A DNA stretch of 64,000 bases from Calliopsis andreniformis (taxonomy: Eukaryota; Arthropoda; Insecta; Hymenoptera; Andrenidae), in contig NW_027480422.1 of the NCBI RefSeq assembly GCF_051401765.1, positions 14,464,001 through 14,528,000 of the forward strand, read 5' to 3'. Below, piece by piece: positions 52,321 to 63,003 of this stretch; position 1 is the stretch's first letter; every line of letters starts with the position of its first letter. A program made the translations under genes and the position numbers. The notes beneath the pieces were generated by a model. It worked only from the letters and a program-made list of their open reading frames with translations, was not told the origin of the DNA and did not search any database.

Positions 52321-53315
52321 TGCTCGGAGCGTACAAATGACCATCACTTTCACACTGGTTGCAATTACTCCTGTTATACGATGGAAAAACTGTTGTATCT
52401 TTATTGTATTTTATGCTTCGGTCGTTGGCTTCTAAGGCCCTAACTATTCGATCTGGTGGAGCAACGCCCTAGAGCCAAGCCTAGGTTGCCCGGAACCTAG
52501 ATATGGCCATTACTTTCACACTGGATGCAATTATTCGTTTTATACGATGGAAAAAATGTTGTGTTTATTCTGTATTTTATGCTTCGGGCGTTGACTTCTA
52601 AGGCCCTAACTATTCGATCTGGTGGAGCAACGCCTCAGAGTTATATCTAGAATGGCCGGAACGTAGAAATGGCCGTCACTTTCACACTGGTTGCAATTAT
52701 TCGCATTATACGATGGAACAGCTGTTGTATTTATATTGTGTTTTATGCTTCTAGCAATGACTTCTTAGGCCCTAGCTATTCGATCTGGTGGAGCAACACC
52801 CTAGAGTGAAGCCTAGGTTGCCCGGAACCTAGAAGTGACTACCACTTCCCCACTGGTTGCAATTATTCGTGTTATACGATGGAAAAACCGTTGCATTTTC
52901 ATTGTATTTTATGCTTCGGGCGTTGACTTCTAAGGCCCTACCTATTCCATCTGGTGGAGCAACGCCCTAGAGTGAAGCCTAGGCTGCCCGGAACGTAGAA
53001 ATGACCATAATTTTCACATCGGTTGCAATTATTCGTTTTATACGATGGAAAAACTGTTGCATTTGTTTTGTATTTTACGCTTCTGGCGTTGACATCTAAG
53101 GCCCTAACAATTCGTTCTGGCGGAACAACGCCCTAGAGTGAAGCCTAGGTTGCTCGGAACGTAGAAATGACCATCACTATCACACTGGTTGCAATTACTC
53201 CTGTTATACGATGGAAAAACTGTTGTATCTTTATTGTATTTTATGCTTCGGTCGTTGGCTTCTAAGGCCCTAACTATTCGATCTGGTGGAGCAACGCCCT
53301 AGAGCCAAGCCTAGG
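52321..53315 (+). repeat. Multimer segment repeated 24 monomers later
   Basis: TGCTCGGAGCG at 52,321 recurs at 56,305 (offset 3984), and the match runs on to about 53,770 and 57,754. The same sequence also matches 48,740 onward at offset 3652 (22 monomers). Confidence 0.75.
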
Positions 53316-54145
53316 TTGCCCGGAACCTAGATATGGCCATTACTTTCACACTGGATGCAATTATTCGTTTTATACGATGGAAAAACTGTTGTATTTATTC
53401 TGTATTTTATGCTTCGGGCGTTGACTTCTAAGGCCCTAACTATTCGATCTGGTGGAGCAACGCCTCAGAGTTATATCTAGAATGGCCGGAACGTAGAAAT
53501 GGCCGTCACTTTCACACTGGTTGCAATTATTCGCATTATACGATGGAACAGCTGTTGTATTTATATTGTGTTTTATGCTTCTGGCAATGACTTCTTAGGC
53601 CCTAGCTATTCGATCTGGTGGAGCAACACCCTAGAGTAAGGCCTAGGTTGCCCGGAACCTAGAAGTGACTACTACTTCCACACTGGTTGCAATTATTCGT
53701 GTTATACGATGGAAAAACCGTTGCATTTTCATTGTATTTTATGCTTCGGGCGTTGACTTCTCAGGCCCTAACTTTTCGCTCTGATGCAGCAACGACCTAG
53801 AGTGAATCCTAGGTTGAGCGGAACGCAGAGATGACCATCACATTCACACTGATGGCAATTACTCATTCTATACGATGGAAAGACTGTTGTATTTTTATTG
53901 TATTTTATGCTCCGGGCGTAGACTTCTAGGGCCCTATCTATTCGATTTGGTAGAGCAACACCCTACAGTGAAGCCTAGGTTGCCTGGAACGTAGAAATGG
54001 CCATAATTTTCACATCGGTTGCAATTATTCGTTTTATACGATGGAAAAACTGTTGCATTTGTTTTGTATTTTACGCTTCCGGCGTTGACTTCTAAGGCCC
54101 TAACAATTCGTTTTGGCGGAACAACGCCCTAGAGTGAAGCCTAGG
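53316..54145 (+). repeat. Pentamer of a tandem 830-bp duplication, copy 1
   Basis: The five-monomer order (GATATGGCC monomer; CTCAGAGTTATATC monomer; CTAGAGTAAGGCC with CCTAGAAGTGACTACTAC; CGACCTAGAGTGAATCC with AACGCAGAGATG; CACCCTACAGTG monomer into CCATAATTTTCACATCGG) is repeated immediately downstream at exactly 830 bp. CTAGAGTAAG is at 53,631 and 54,461; GCTTCCGGCG is at 54,075 and 54,905. Both copies share the unusual ACTTTTCGCTCTG, so the duplication is very young. Confidence 0.85.
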
Positions 54146-54984
54146 TTGCCCGGAACCTAGATATGGCCATTACTTTCACACTGGATGCAATTATTCGTTT
54201 TATACGATGGAAAAACTGTTGTATTTATTCTGTATTTTATGCTTCGGGCGTTGACTTCTAAGGCCCTAACTATTCGATCTGGTGGAGCAACGCCTCAGAG
54301 TTATATCTAGAATGGCCGGAACGTAGAAATGGCCGTCACTTTCACACTGGTTGCAATTATTCGCATTATACGATGGAACAGCTGTTGTATTTATATTGTG
54401 TTTTATGCTTCTGGCAATGACTTCTTAGGCCCTAGCTATTCGATCTGGTGGAGCAACACCCTAGAGTAAGGCCTAGGTTGCCCGGAACCTAGAAGTGACT
54501 ACTACTTCCACACTGGTTGCAATTATTCGTGTTATACGATGGAAAAACCGTTGCATTTTCATTGTATTTTATGCTTCGGGCGTTGACTTCTCAGGCCCTA
54601 ACTTTTCGCTCTGATGCAGCAACGACCTAGAGTGAATCCTAGGTTGAGCGGAACGCAGAGATGACCATCACATTCACACTGATGGCAATTACTCATTCTA
54701 TACGATGGAAAGACTGTTGTATTTTTATTGTATTTTATGCTCCGGGCGTAGACTTCTAGGGCCCTATCTATTCGATTTGGTAGAGCAACACCCTACAGTG
54801 AAGCCTAGGTTGCCTGGAACGTAGAAATGGCCATAATTTTCACATCGGTTGCAATTATTCGTTTTATACGATGGAAAAACTGTTGCATTTGTTTTGTATT
54901 TTACGCTTCCGGCGTTGACTTCTAAGGCCCTAACAATTCGTTTTGGCGGAACAACGCCCTAGAGTGAAGCCTAGGTTGCCCGGA
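54146..54984 (+). repeat. Pentamer of a tandem 830-bp duplication, copy 2
   Basis: Near-identical to 53,316-54,145. The crossover lies within 54,137-54,156, a 20-bp string identical in both parents: before it the sequence follows the AGAGTGAAGCC monomer seen at 50,480 and 54,960, after it the CTAGATATGGCC monomer seen at 53,327. The chimeric monomer at this join is the direct product of an unequal exchange. Confidence 0.85.
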
Positions 54985-56304
54985 ACGTAGAAATGACCAT
55001 CACTTTCACACTGGTTGCAATTACTCCTGTTATACGATGGAAAAACTGCTGTATCTTTATTGTATTTTATGCTTCGGGCGTTGACTTCTAGGGCCCTAAC
55101 TATTCGTTCTGGTGGAGCAACGCCCTAGAGTGAAGCCTAGGTTACCCGGAACGTAGAAATAACCATTACCTTCACACTGGTTGCAGGTATTCCTATTATA
55201 CGATGGAAAAACTGTTGTATTTTTATTGTATTATGTGCTTCGGCCGTTGACTTCTCATGCCCTAACTATTCGATCTGATGCAGCAACGCCCTAGAGTGAA
55301 TCCTAGGTTGAACGGAACGCAGAGATGACCATCACCTTCACACTGGTTGCAGTTATTCCTGTTATATGATGGAAAAACTGTTGTATTCTTATTGTATTTT
55401 ATGCACCTGGTGTTGACTTCCTAGGCCCTAGCTATTCGATCTGGTGGAGCAACGCCTCTGAGTTATATCTAGGATGGCCGGAACGTAGAAATGGCCGTCA
55501 CTTTCACACTGGTTGCAATTATTCGCTTTATACGATGCAACAGCTGATGTATTTATATTGTATTTTATGCTTCTGGCGATGACTTCTTAGGCCCTATCTA
55601 TTCGATCTGGTGGAGCAACACCCTAGAGTGAAGCCTAGGTTGCCCGGAACCTAGAAGTGACTATCACTTTCACACTGGTTGCAATTATTCGTGTTATACG
55701 ATGGAAAAACCGTAGCATTTTCATTGTATTTTAAGCTTCGGGCGTTGACTTCTAACGCCCTAACTATTCCGTCTGGTGGAGCAACGCCCTAGAGTGAAGC
55801 CTAGGTTTCCCGGAACGTAGAAATGACCATTACCTTCACACTGATTGCAATTATCCATTTTATACGACGGAAAAACTATTGTATTTTTATTGTATTTTAT
55901 GCTTCGGGCGTTGACTTCTAAGGCCCTAACTATTCGATCTGGTGGAGCAACGCCCTAGGGTCAAGCCTAGGTTGCCAGGAACGTAGAAATGACCATTACC
56001 TTCACACTGGTTGCAGTTATTCCTGTTATACAATGGAAAAACTGTTGTATTTATTCTGTATTTTATGCTTCGGGCGTTGACTTCTAAGGCCCTTACTATT
56101 GGATCTGGTGGAACAACGCCCTAGAGTGGAGCCTAGGTTGCCCGTAACGTAGAAATGACCATTACCTTCACACTGGTTGCAGTTATTCCTGTTATACGAT
56201 GGAAAAACTGTTGCATTTTTATTGTATTATATGCTTCGGGCGTTGACTTCTCAGGCCCTAACTATTCGCTCTGATGCAGCAACGCCCTAGAGTGAATCCT
56301 AGGT
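54985..56304 (+). repeat. Multimer segment copied from 50,503-51,823
   Basis: Offset 4482, exactly 27 monomers; CGCCTCTGAG is at 50,971 and 55,453. Differences are few, for example TTATGTGCTTCGG near 55,231 for TTATATGCTTCGG, and ATATGATGG near 55,364 for ATATGATTG. It ends with GTGAATCCTAGGTTG near 56,305, then switches to CTCGGAGCG. Confidence 0.75.
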
Positions 56305-57754
56305 TGCTCGGAGCGTACAAATGACCATCACTTTCACACTGGTTGCAATTACTCCTGTTATACGATGGAAAAACTGTTGTATCTTTATTGTATTTTATGC
56401 TTCGGTCGTTGGCTTCTAAGGCCCTAACTATTCGATCTGGTGGAGCAACGCCCTAGAGCCAAGCCTAGGTTGCCCGGAACCTAGATATGGCCATTACTTT
56501 CACACTGGATGCAATTATTCGTTTTATACGATGGAAAAAATGTTGTATTTATTCTGTATTTTATGCTTCGGGCGTTGACTTCTAAGGCCCTAACTATTCG
56601 ATCTGGTGGAGCAACGCCTCAGAGTTATATCTAGAATGGCCGGAACGTAGAAATGGCCGTCACTTTCACACTGGTTGCAATTATTCGCATTATACGATGG
56701 AACAGCTGTTGTATTTATATTGTGTTTTATGCTTCTAGCAATGACTTCTTAGGCCCTAGCTATTCGATCTGGTGGAGCAACACCCTAGAGTGAAGCCTAG
56801 GTTGCCCGGAACCTAGAAGTGACTACCACTTCCCCACTGGTTGCAATTATTCGTGTTATACGATGGAAAAACCGTTGCATTTTCATTGTATTTTATGCTT
56901 CGGGCGTTGACTTCTAAGGCCCTACCTATTCCATCTGGTGGAGCAACGCCCTAGAGTGAAGCCTAGGCTGCCCGGAACGTAGAAATGACCATAATTTTCA
57001 CATCGGTTGCAATTATTCGTTTTATACGATGGAAAAACTGTTGCATTTGTTTTGTATTTTACGCTTCTGGCGTTGACATCTAAGGCCCTAACAATTCGTT
57101 CTGGCGGAACAACGCCCTAGAGTGAAGCCTAGGTTGCTCGGAACGTAGAAATGACCATCACTTTCACACTGGTTGCAATTACTCCTGTTATACGATGGAA
57201 AAACTGTTGTATCTTTATTGTATTTTATGCTTCGGTCGTTGGCTTCTAAGGCCCTAACTATTCGATCTTGTGGAGCAACGCCCTAGAGCCAAGCCTAGGT
57301 TGCCCGGAACCTAGATATGGCCATTACTTTCACACTGGATGCAATTATTCGTTTTATACGATGGAAAAACTGTTGTATTTATTCTGTATTTTATGCTTCG
57401 GGCGTTGACTTCTAAGGCCCTAACTATTCGATCTGGTGGAGCAACGCCTCAGAGTTATATCTAGAATGGCCGGAACGTAGAAATGGCCGTCACTTTCACA
57501 CTGGTTGCAATTATTCGCATTATACGATGGAACAGCTGTTGTATTTATATTGTGTTTTATGCTTCTGGCAATGACTTCTTAGGCCCTAGCTATTCGATCT
57601 GGTGGAGCAACACCCTAGAGTAAGGCCTAGGTTGCCCGGAACCTAGAAGTGACTACTACTTCCACACTGGTTGCAATTATTCGTGTTATACGATGGAAAA
57701 ACCGTTGCATTTTCATTGTATTTTATGCTTCGGGCGTTGACTTCTCAGGCCCTA
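56305..57754 (+). repeat. Multimer segment copied from 52,321-53,770
   Basis: Offset exactly 3,984 bp. Shared private variant: GATGGAAAAAATGTTG near 52,548 and 56,532. It ends near 57,754, where CTAACTATTCGCTCTG replaces CTAACTTTTCGCTCTG and the 51,780 series begins. Confidence 0.75.
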
Positions 57755-59259
57755 ACTATTCGCTCTGATGCAGCAACGCCCTAGAGTGAATCCTAGGTTG
57801 AACGGAACGCAGAGATGACCATCTCATTCACACTGGTTGTAATTACTCCTGTAATGCGATGGAAAAACTGTTGTATCTTTATTGTGTTTTATGCTTCTGT
57901 CGTTGACTTCTTAGGACCTGACCATTCGATCTGGTGGTGCAACGCCCTAGTGTGAAGCCTAGGTTGCCGGGAACGTAGAAATGACCATTACCTTCACACT
58001 GATTGCAATTATTCATTTTACACGATGGAAAAACTATTGTGTTTTTATTGTATTTTATGCTTCGGGCGTTGACTTCTAAGGACCTAACTATTCGCTCTGG
58101 TGGAGCAACGCCCTAGAGTCAAGCCTAGGTTGCCAGGAACGTAGAAATGACCATCACTTTCACACTGGTTGCAATTATTCGTGTTACACGAAGGAAAAAC
58201 TGTTGTACTTGTTTTGTATTTTATGCTTCTGGCGTTAACTTCTAAGGCCCTAACAATTCGTTCTGGCGGAACATCGCCCTAGAGTGAAGCCTAGGTTGCT
58301 CGGAGCGTACAAATGACCATCACTTTCACACTGGTTGCAATTACTCCTGTTATACGATGGAAAAACTGTTGTATCTTTATTGTATTTTATGCTTCGGTCG
58401 TTGGCTTCTAAGGCCCTAACTATTCGATCTGGTGGAGCAACGCCTCAGAGTTATATCTAGAATGGCCGGAACGTAGAAATGGCCGTCACTTTCACACTGG
58501 TTGCAATTATTCGCATTATACGATGGAACAGCTGTTGTATTTATATTGTGTTTTATGCTTCTGGCAATGACTTCTTAGGCCCTAGCTATTCGATCTGGTG
58601 GAGCAACACCCTAGAGTGAAGCCTAGGTTGCCCGGAACCTAGAAGTGACTACCACTTCCCCACTGGTTGCAATTATTCGTGTTATACGATGGAAAAACCG
58701 TTGCATTTTCATTGTATTTTATGCTTCGGGCGTTGACTTCTAAGGCCCTACCTATTCCATCTGGTGGAGCAACGCCCTAGAGTGAAGCCTAGGCTGCCCG
58801 GAACGTAGAAATGACCATAATTTTCACATCGGTTGCAATTATTCGTTTTATACGATGGAAAAACTGTTGCATTTGTTTTGTATTTTACGCTTCTGGCGTT
58901 GACTTCTAAGGCCCTAACTATTCGATCTGGTGGAGCAACGCCCTAGGGTCAAGCCTAGGTTGCCAGGAGCGTAGAAATGACCATAACCTTCACACTGGTT
59001 GCAATTATTCGTTTTATACGATGGAAAAGCTGTTGTATTTATTCTGTATTTTATGCTTCGGGCGTTGACTTCTAAGGCCCTTACTATTGGATCTGGTGGA
59101 ACAACGCCCTAGAGTGGAGCCTAGGTTGCCCGGAACGTAGAAATGACCATTACCTTCACACTGGTTGCAGTTATTCCTGTTATACGATGGAAAAACTGTT
59201 GTATTTTTATTGTATTATATGCTTCGGGCGTTGACTTCTCAGGCCCTAACTATTCGCTC
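57755..59259 (+). repeat. Mosaic of earlier multimers
   Basis: 57,755-58,435 matches 51,779-52,459 (GACCATCTCA at 51,841 and 57,817, 36 monomers apart). At about 58,435, within GGAGCAACGCC, it jumps to the CTCAGAGTTATATC series of 53,460, skipping one monomer. 58,653 (CACTTCCCCA) is 11 monomers after the one at 56,827. From 58,900 it joins the CTAGGGTCAAGCC series seen near 42,350 and 55,960. Confidence 0.65.
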
Positions 59260-60255
59260 TGATGCAGCAACGCCCTAGAGTGAATCCTAGGTTGAACGGA
59301 GCGCAGAGATGACCATCACATTCACACTGGTTGTAATTACTCCTGTAATGCGATGGAAAAACTGTTGTATCTTTATTGTGTTTTATGCTTCTGTCGTTGA
59401 CTTCTTAGGACCTGACCACTCGATCTGTTGGAGCAACGCGCTAGTGTGAAGCCTAGGTTGCCCGGAACGTAGAAATGACCATTACCTTCACACTGATTGC
59501 AATTATTCATTTTACACGATGGAAAAACTATTGTGTTTTTATTGTATTTTATGCTTCGGGCGTTGACTTCTAAGGAGCTAACTATTCGCTCTGGTGGAGC
59601 AACGCCCTAGAGTCAAGCCTAGGTTGCCAGGTACGTAGAAATGACAATCACTTTCACACTGGTTGCAATTATTCGTGTTACACGAAGGAAAAACTGTTGT
59701 ACTTGTTTTGTATTTTATGCTTCGGGCGTTGACTTCTCAGGCCCTAACTATTCGCTCTGATGCAGCAACGCCCTAGAGTGAATCCTAGGTTGAACGGAAC
59801 GCAGAGATGACCATCTCATTCACACTGGTTGTAATTACTCCTGTAATGCGATGGAAAAACTGTTGTATCTTTATTGTGTTTTATGCTTCTGTCGTTGACT
59901 TCTTAGGACCTGACCATTCGATCTGGTGGTGCAACGCCCTAGTGTGAAGCCTAGGTTGCCGGGAACGTAGAAATGACCATTACCTTCACACTGATTGCAA
60001 TTATTCATTTTACACGATGGAAAAACTATTGTGTTTTTATTGTATTTTATGCTTCGGGCGTTGACTTCTAAGGACCTAACTATTCGCTCTGGTGGAGCAA
60101 CGCCCTAGAGTCAAGCCTAGGTTGCCAGGAACGTAGAAATGACCATCACTTTCACACTGGTTGCAATTATTCGTGCTACACGAAGGAAAAACTGTTGTAC
60201 TTGTTTTGTATTTTATGCTTCTGGCGTTGACTTCTCAGTCCCTTACTCTTGGATC
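59260..60255 (+). repeat. Tandem trimer duplication (2 x 498 bp)
   Basis: GACCATCACA at 59,311 corresponds to GACCATCTCA at 59,809, exactly 498 bp or three monomers apart. The trimer (ACTCCTGTAATGCGATGG; TTTTACACGATGG; GTTACACGAAGG) is repeated in order. The copies differ at several sites (GAGCTAAC / GACCTAAC, CCACTCGATCTGTTGG / CCATTCGATCTGGTGG, GTGTTACACG / GTGCTACACG), so this pair is older than the 830-bp pair. The second copy is 12 monomers from a matching segment at 57,817. Confidence 0.8.
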
Positions 60256-61800
60256 TGGTGGAACAACGCCCTAGAGTGGAGCCTAGGTTGCCCGGAACGT
60301 AGAAATGACCATTACCTTCACACTGGTTGCAGTTATTCCTGTTATATGATGGAAAAACTGTTGTATTCTTATTGTATTTTATGCACCTGGTGTTGACTTC
60401 CTAGGCCCTAGCTATTCGATCTGGTGGAGCAACGCCTCAGAGTTATATCTAGGATGGCCGGAACGTAGAAATGGCCGTCACTCTCACACTGGTTGCAATT
60501 ATTCGCTTTATACGATGCAACAGCTGATGTATTTATATTGTGTTTTATGCTTCTGGCGATGACTTCTTAGGCCCTATCTATTCGATCTGGTGGAGCAACA
60601 CCCTAGAGTGAAGCCTAGGTTGCCCGGAACCTAGAAGTGACTATCACTTTCACGCTGGTTGCAATTATTCGTGTTATACGATGGAAAAACCGTAGCATTT
60701 TCATTGTATTTTATGCTTCGGGCGTTGACTTCTAAGGCCCTAACTATTCCGTCTGGTAGAGCAACGCCCTAGAGTGAAGCCTAGGTTGCCCGGAACGTAG
60801 AAATGACCATAATTTTCACATCTTTTGCAATTATTCGTTTTATACGATGGAAAAACTGTTGCATTTGTTTTGTATTTTACGCTTCTGGCGTTAACTTCTA
60901 AGGCCCTAACAATTCGTTCTGGCGGAACATCGCCCTAGAGTGAAGCCTAGGTTGCTCGGAACGTAGAAATGACCATCACTTTCACACTGGTTGCAATTAC
61001 TCCTGTTATACGATGGAAAAACTGTTGTATCTTTATTGTATTTTATGCTTCGGTCGTTGGCTTCTAAGGCCCTAACTATTCGATCTGGTGGAGCAACGCC
61101 CTAGAGCCAAGCCTAGGTTGCCAGGAACCTAGATATGGCCATTACTTTCACACTGGATGCAATTATTCGTTTTATACGATGGAGAAAATGTTGTATTTAT
61201 TCTGTATTTTATGCTTCGGGCGTTGACTTCTAAGGCCCTAACTATTCGATCTGGTGGAGCAACGCCTCAGAGTTATATCTAGAATGGCCGGAACGTAGAA
61301 ATGGCCGTCACTTTCACACTGGTTGCAATTATTCGCATTATACGATGGAACAGCTGTTTTATTTATATTGTGTTTTATGCTTCTGGCAATGACTTCTTAG
61401 GCCCTAGCTATTCGATCTGGTGGAGCAACACCCTAGAGTGAAGCCTAGGTTGCCCGGAACCTAGAAGTGACTACTACTTCCACACTGGTTGCAATTATTC
61501 GTGTTATACGATGGAAAAACCGTTGCATTTTCATTGTATTTTATGCTTCGGGCGTTGACTTCTCAGGCCCTAACTATTCGCTCTGATGCAGCAACGCCCT
61601 AGAGTGAATCCTAGGTTGAACGGAACGCAGAGATGACCATCACATTCACACTGATGGCAATTACTCATTCTATACGATGGAAAGACTGTTGTATTTTTAT
61701 TGTATTTTATGCTCCGGGCGTAGACTTCTAGGGCCCTATCTATTCGATTTGGTAGAGCAACACCCTACAGTGAAGCCTAGGTTGCCTGGAACGTAGAAAT
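60256..61800 (+). repeat. Nine-monomer unit, copy 1
   Basis: GACCATTACC with GCAGTTATTCC at 60,307 recurs at 61,801, exactly 1494 bp or nine monomers later. Markers include ATTTTATGCACCTGGTG, CAGAGTTATATCTAGGATGG, GTCACTCTCACACTGG and TTTCACGCTGG. The series resembles 50,840-51,280 and 55,340-55,780 but is joined to other segments at 60,950 and 61,130. Confidence 0.8.
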
Positions 61801-63003
61801 GACCATTACCTTCACACTGGTTGCAGTTATTCCTGTTATATGATGGAAAAACTGTTGTATTCTTATTGTATTTTATGCACCTGGTGTTGACTTCCTAGGC
61901 CCTAGCTATTCGATCTGGTGGAGCAACGCCTCAGAGTTATATCTAGGATGGCCGGAACGTAGAAATGGCCGTCACTCTCACACTGGTTGCAATTATTCGC
62001 TTTATACGATGCAACAGCTGATGTATTTATATTGTGTTTTATGCTTCTGGCGATGACTTCTTAGGCCCTATCTATTCGATCTGGTGGAGCAACACCCTAG
62101 AGTGAAGCCTAGGTTGCCCGGAACCTAGAAGTGACTATCACTTTCACGCTGGTTGCAATTATTCGTGTTATACGATGGAAAAACCGTAGCATTTTCATTG
62201 TATTTTATGCTTCGGGCGTTGACTTCTAAGGCCCTAACTATTCCGTCTGGTAGAGCAACGCCCTAGAGTGAAGCCTAGGTTGCCCGGAACGTAGAAATGA
62301 CCATAATTTTCACATCGGTTGCAATTATTCGTTTTATACGATGGAAAAACTGTTGCATTTGTTTTGTATTTTACGCTTCTGGCGTTAACTTCTAAGGCCC
62401 TAACAATTCGTTCTGGCGGAACATCGCCCTAGAGTGAAGCCTAGGTTGCCCGGAACGTAGAAATGACCATCACTTTCACAGTGGTTGCAATTACTCCTGT
62501 TATACGATGGAAAAACTGCTGTATCTTTATTGTATTTTATGCTTCGGGCGTTGACTTCTAGGGCCCTAACTATTCGTTCTGGTGGAGCAACGCCCTAGAG
62601 TGAAGCCTAGGTTGCCCGGAACGTAGAAATGACCATTACCTTCACACTGGTTGCAGGTATTCCTATTATACGATGGAAAAACTGTTGTATTTTTATTGTA
62701 TTATATGCTTCGGCCTTTGACTTCTCAGGCCCTAACTATTCGATCTGATGCAGCAACGCCCTAGAGTGAATCCTAGGTTGAACGGAACGCAGAGATGACC
62801 ATTACCTTAACACTGATGGCTATTGCTCATTTTATACGATGGAAAAACTGTTGTATTTTTATTGTATTTTATGCTCCGGGCGTAGACTTCTAAGGCCCTA
62901 TCTACTCGATTTGGTAGAGTAACACCCTACAGTGAAGCCTAGGTTGCCTGGAACGTAGAAATGTCTATCACTTTCACACGGGTCGCAATTATTCGTGTCA
63001 TAC
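61801..63003 (+). repeat. Nine-monomer unit, partial copy 2, then mosaic
   Basis: 61,801-62,440 repeats 60,307-60,946. One clear difference is CACATCGGTTGC near 62,313, where copy 1 has CACATCTTTTGC near 60,819. After that it switches to the GAAAAACTGCTGTATC series (matching 50,490-50,830 and 47,840-48,190) and, at 62,963, to the GGGTCGCAATTATTCGTGTCATACG monomer also at 48,367. Confidence 0.75.
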
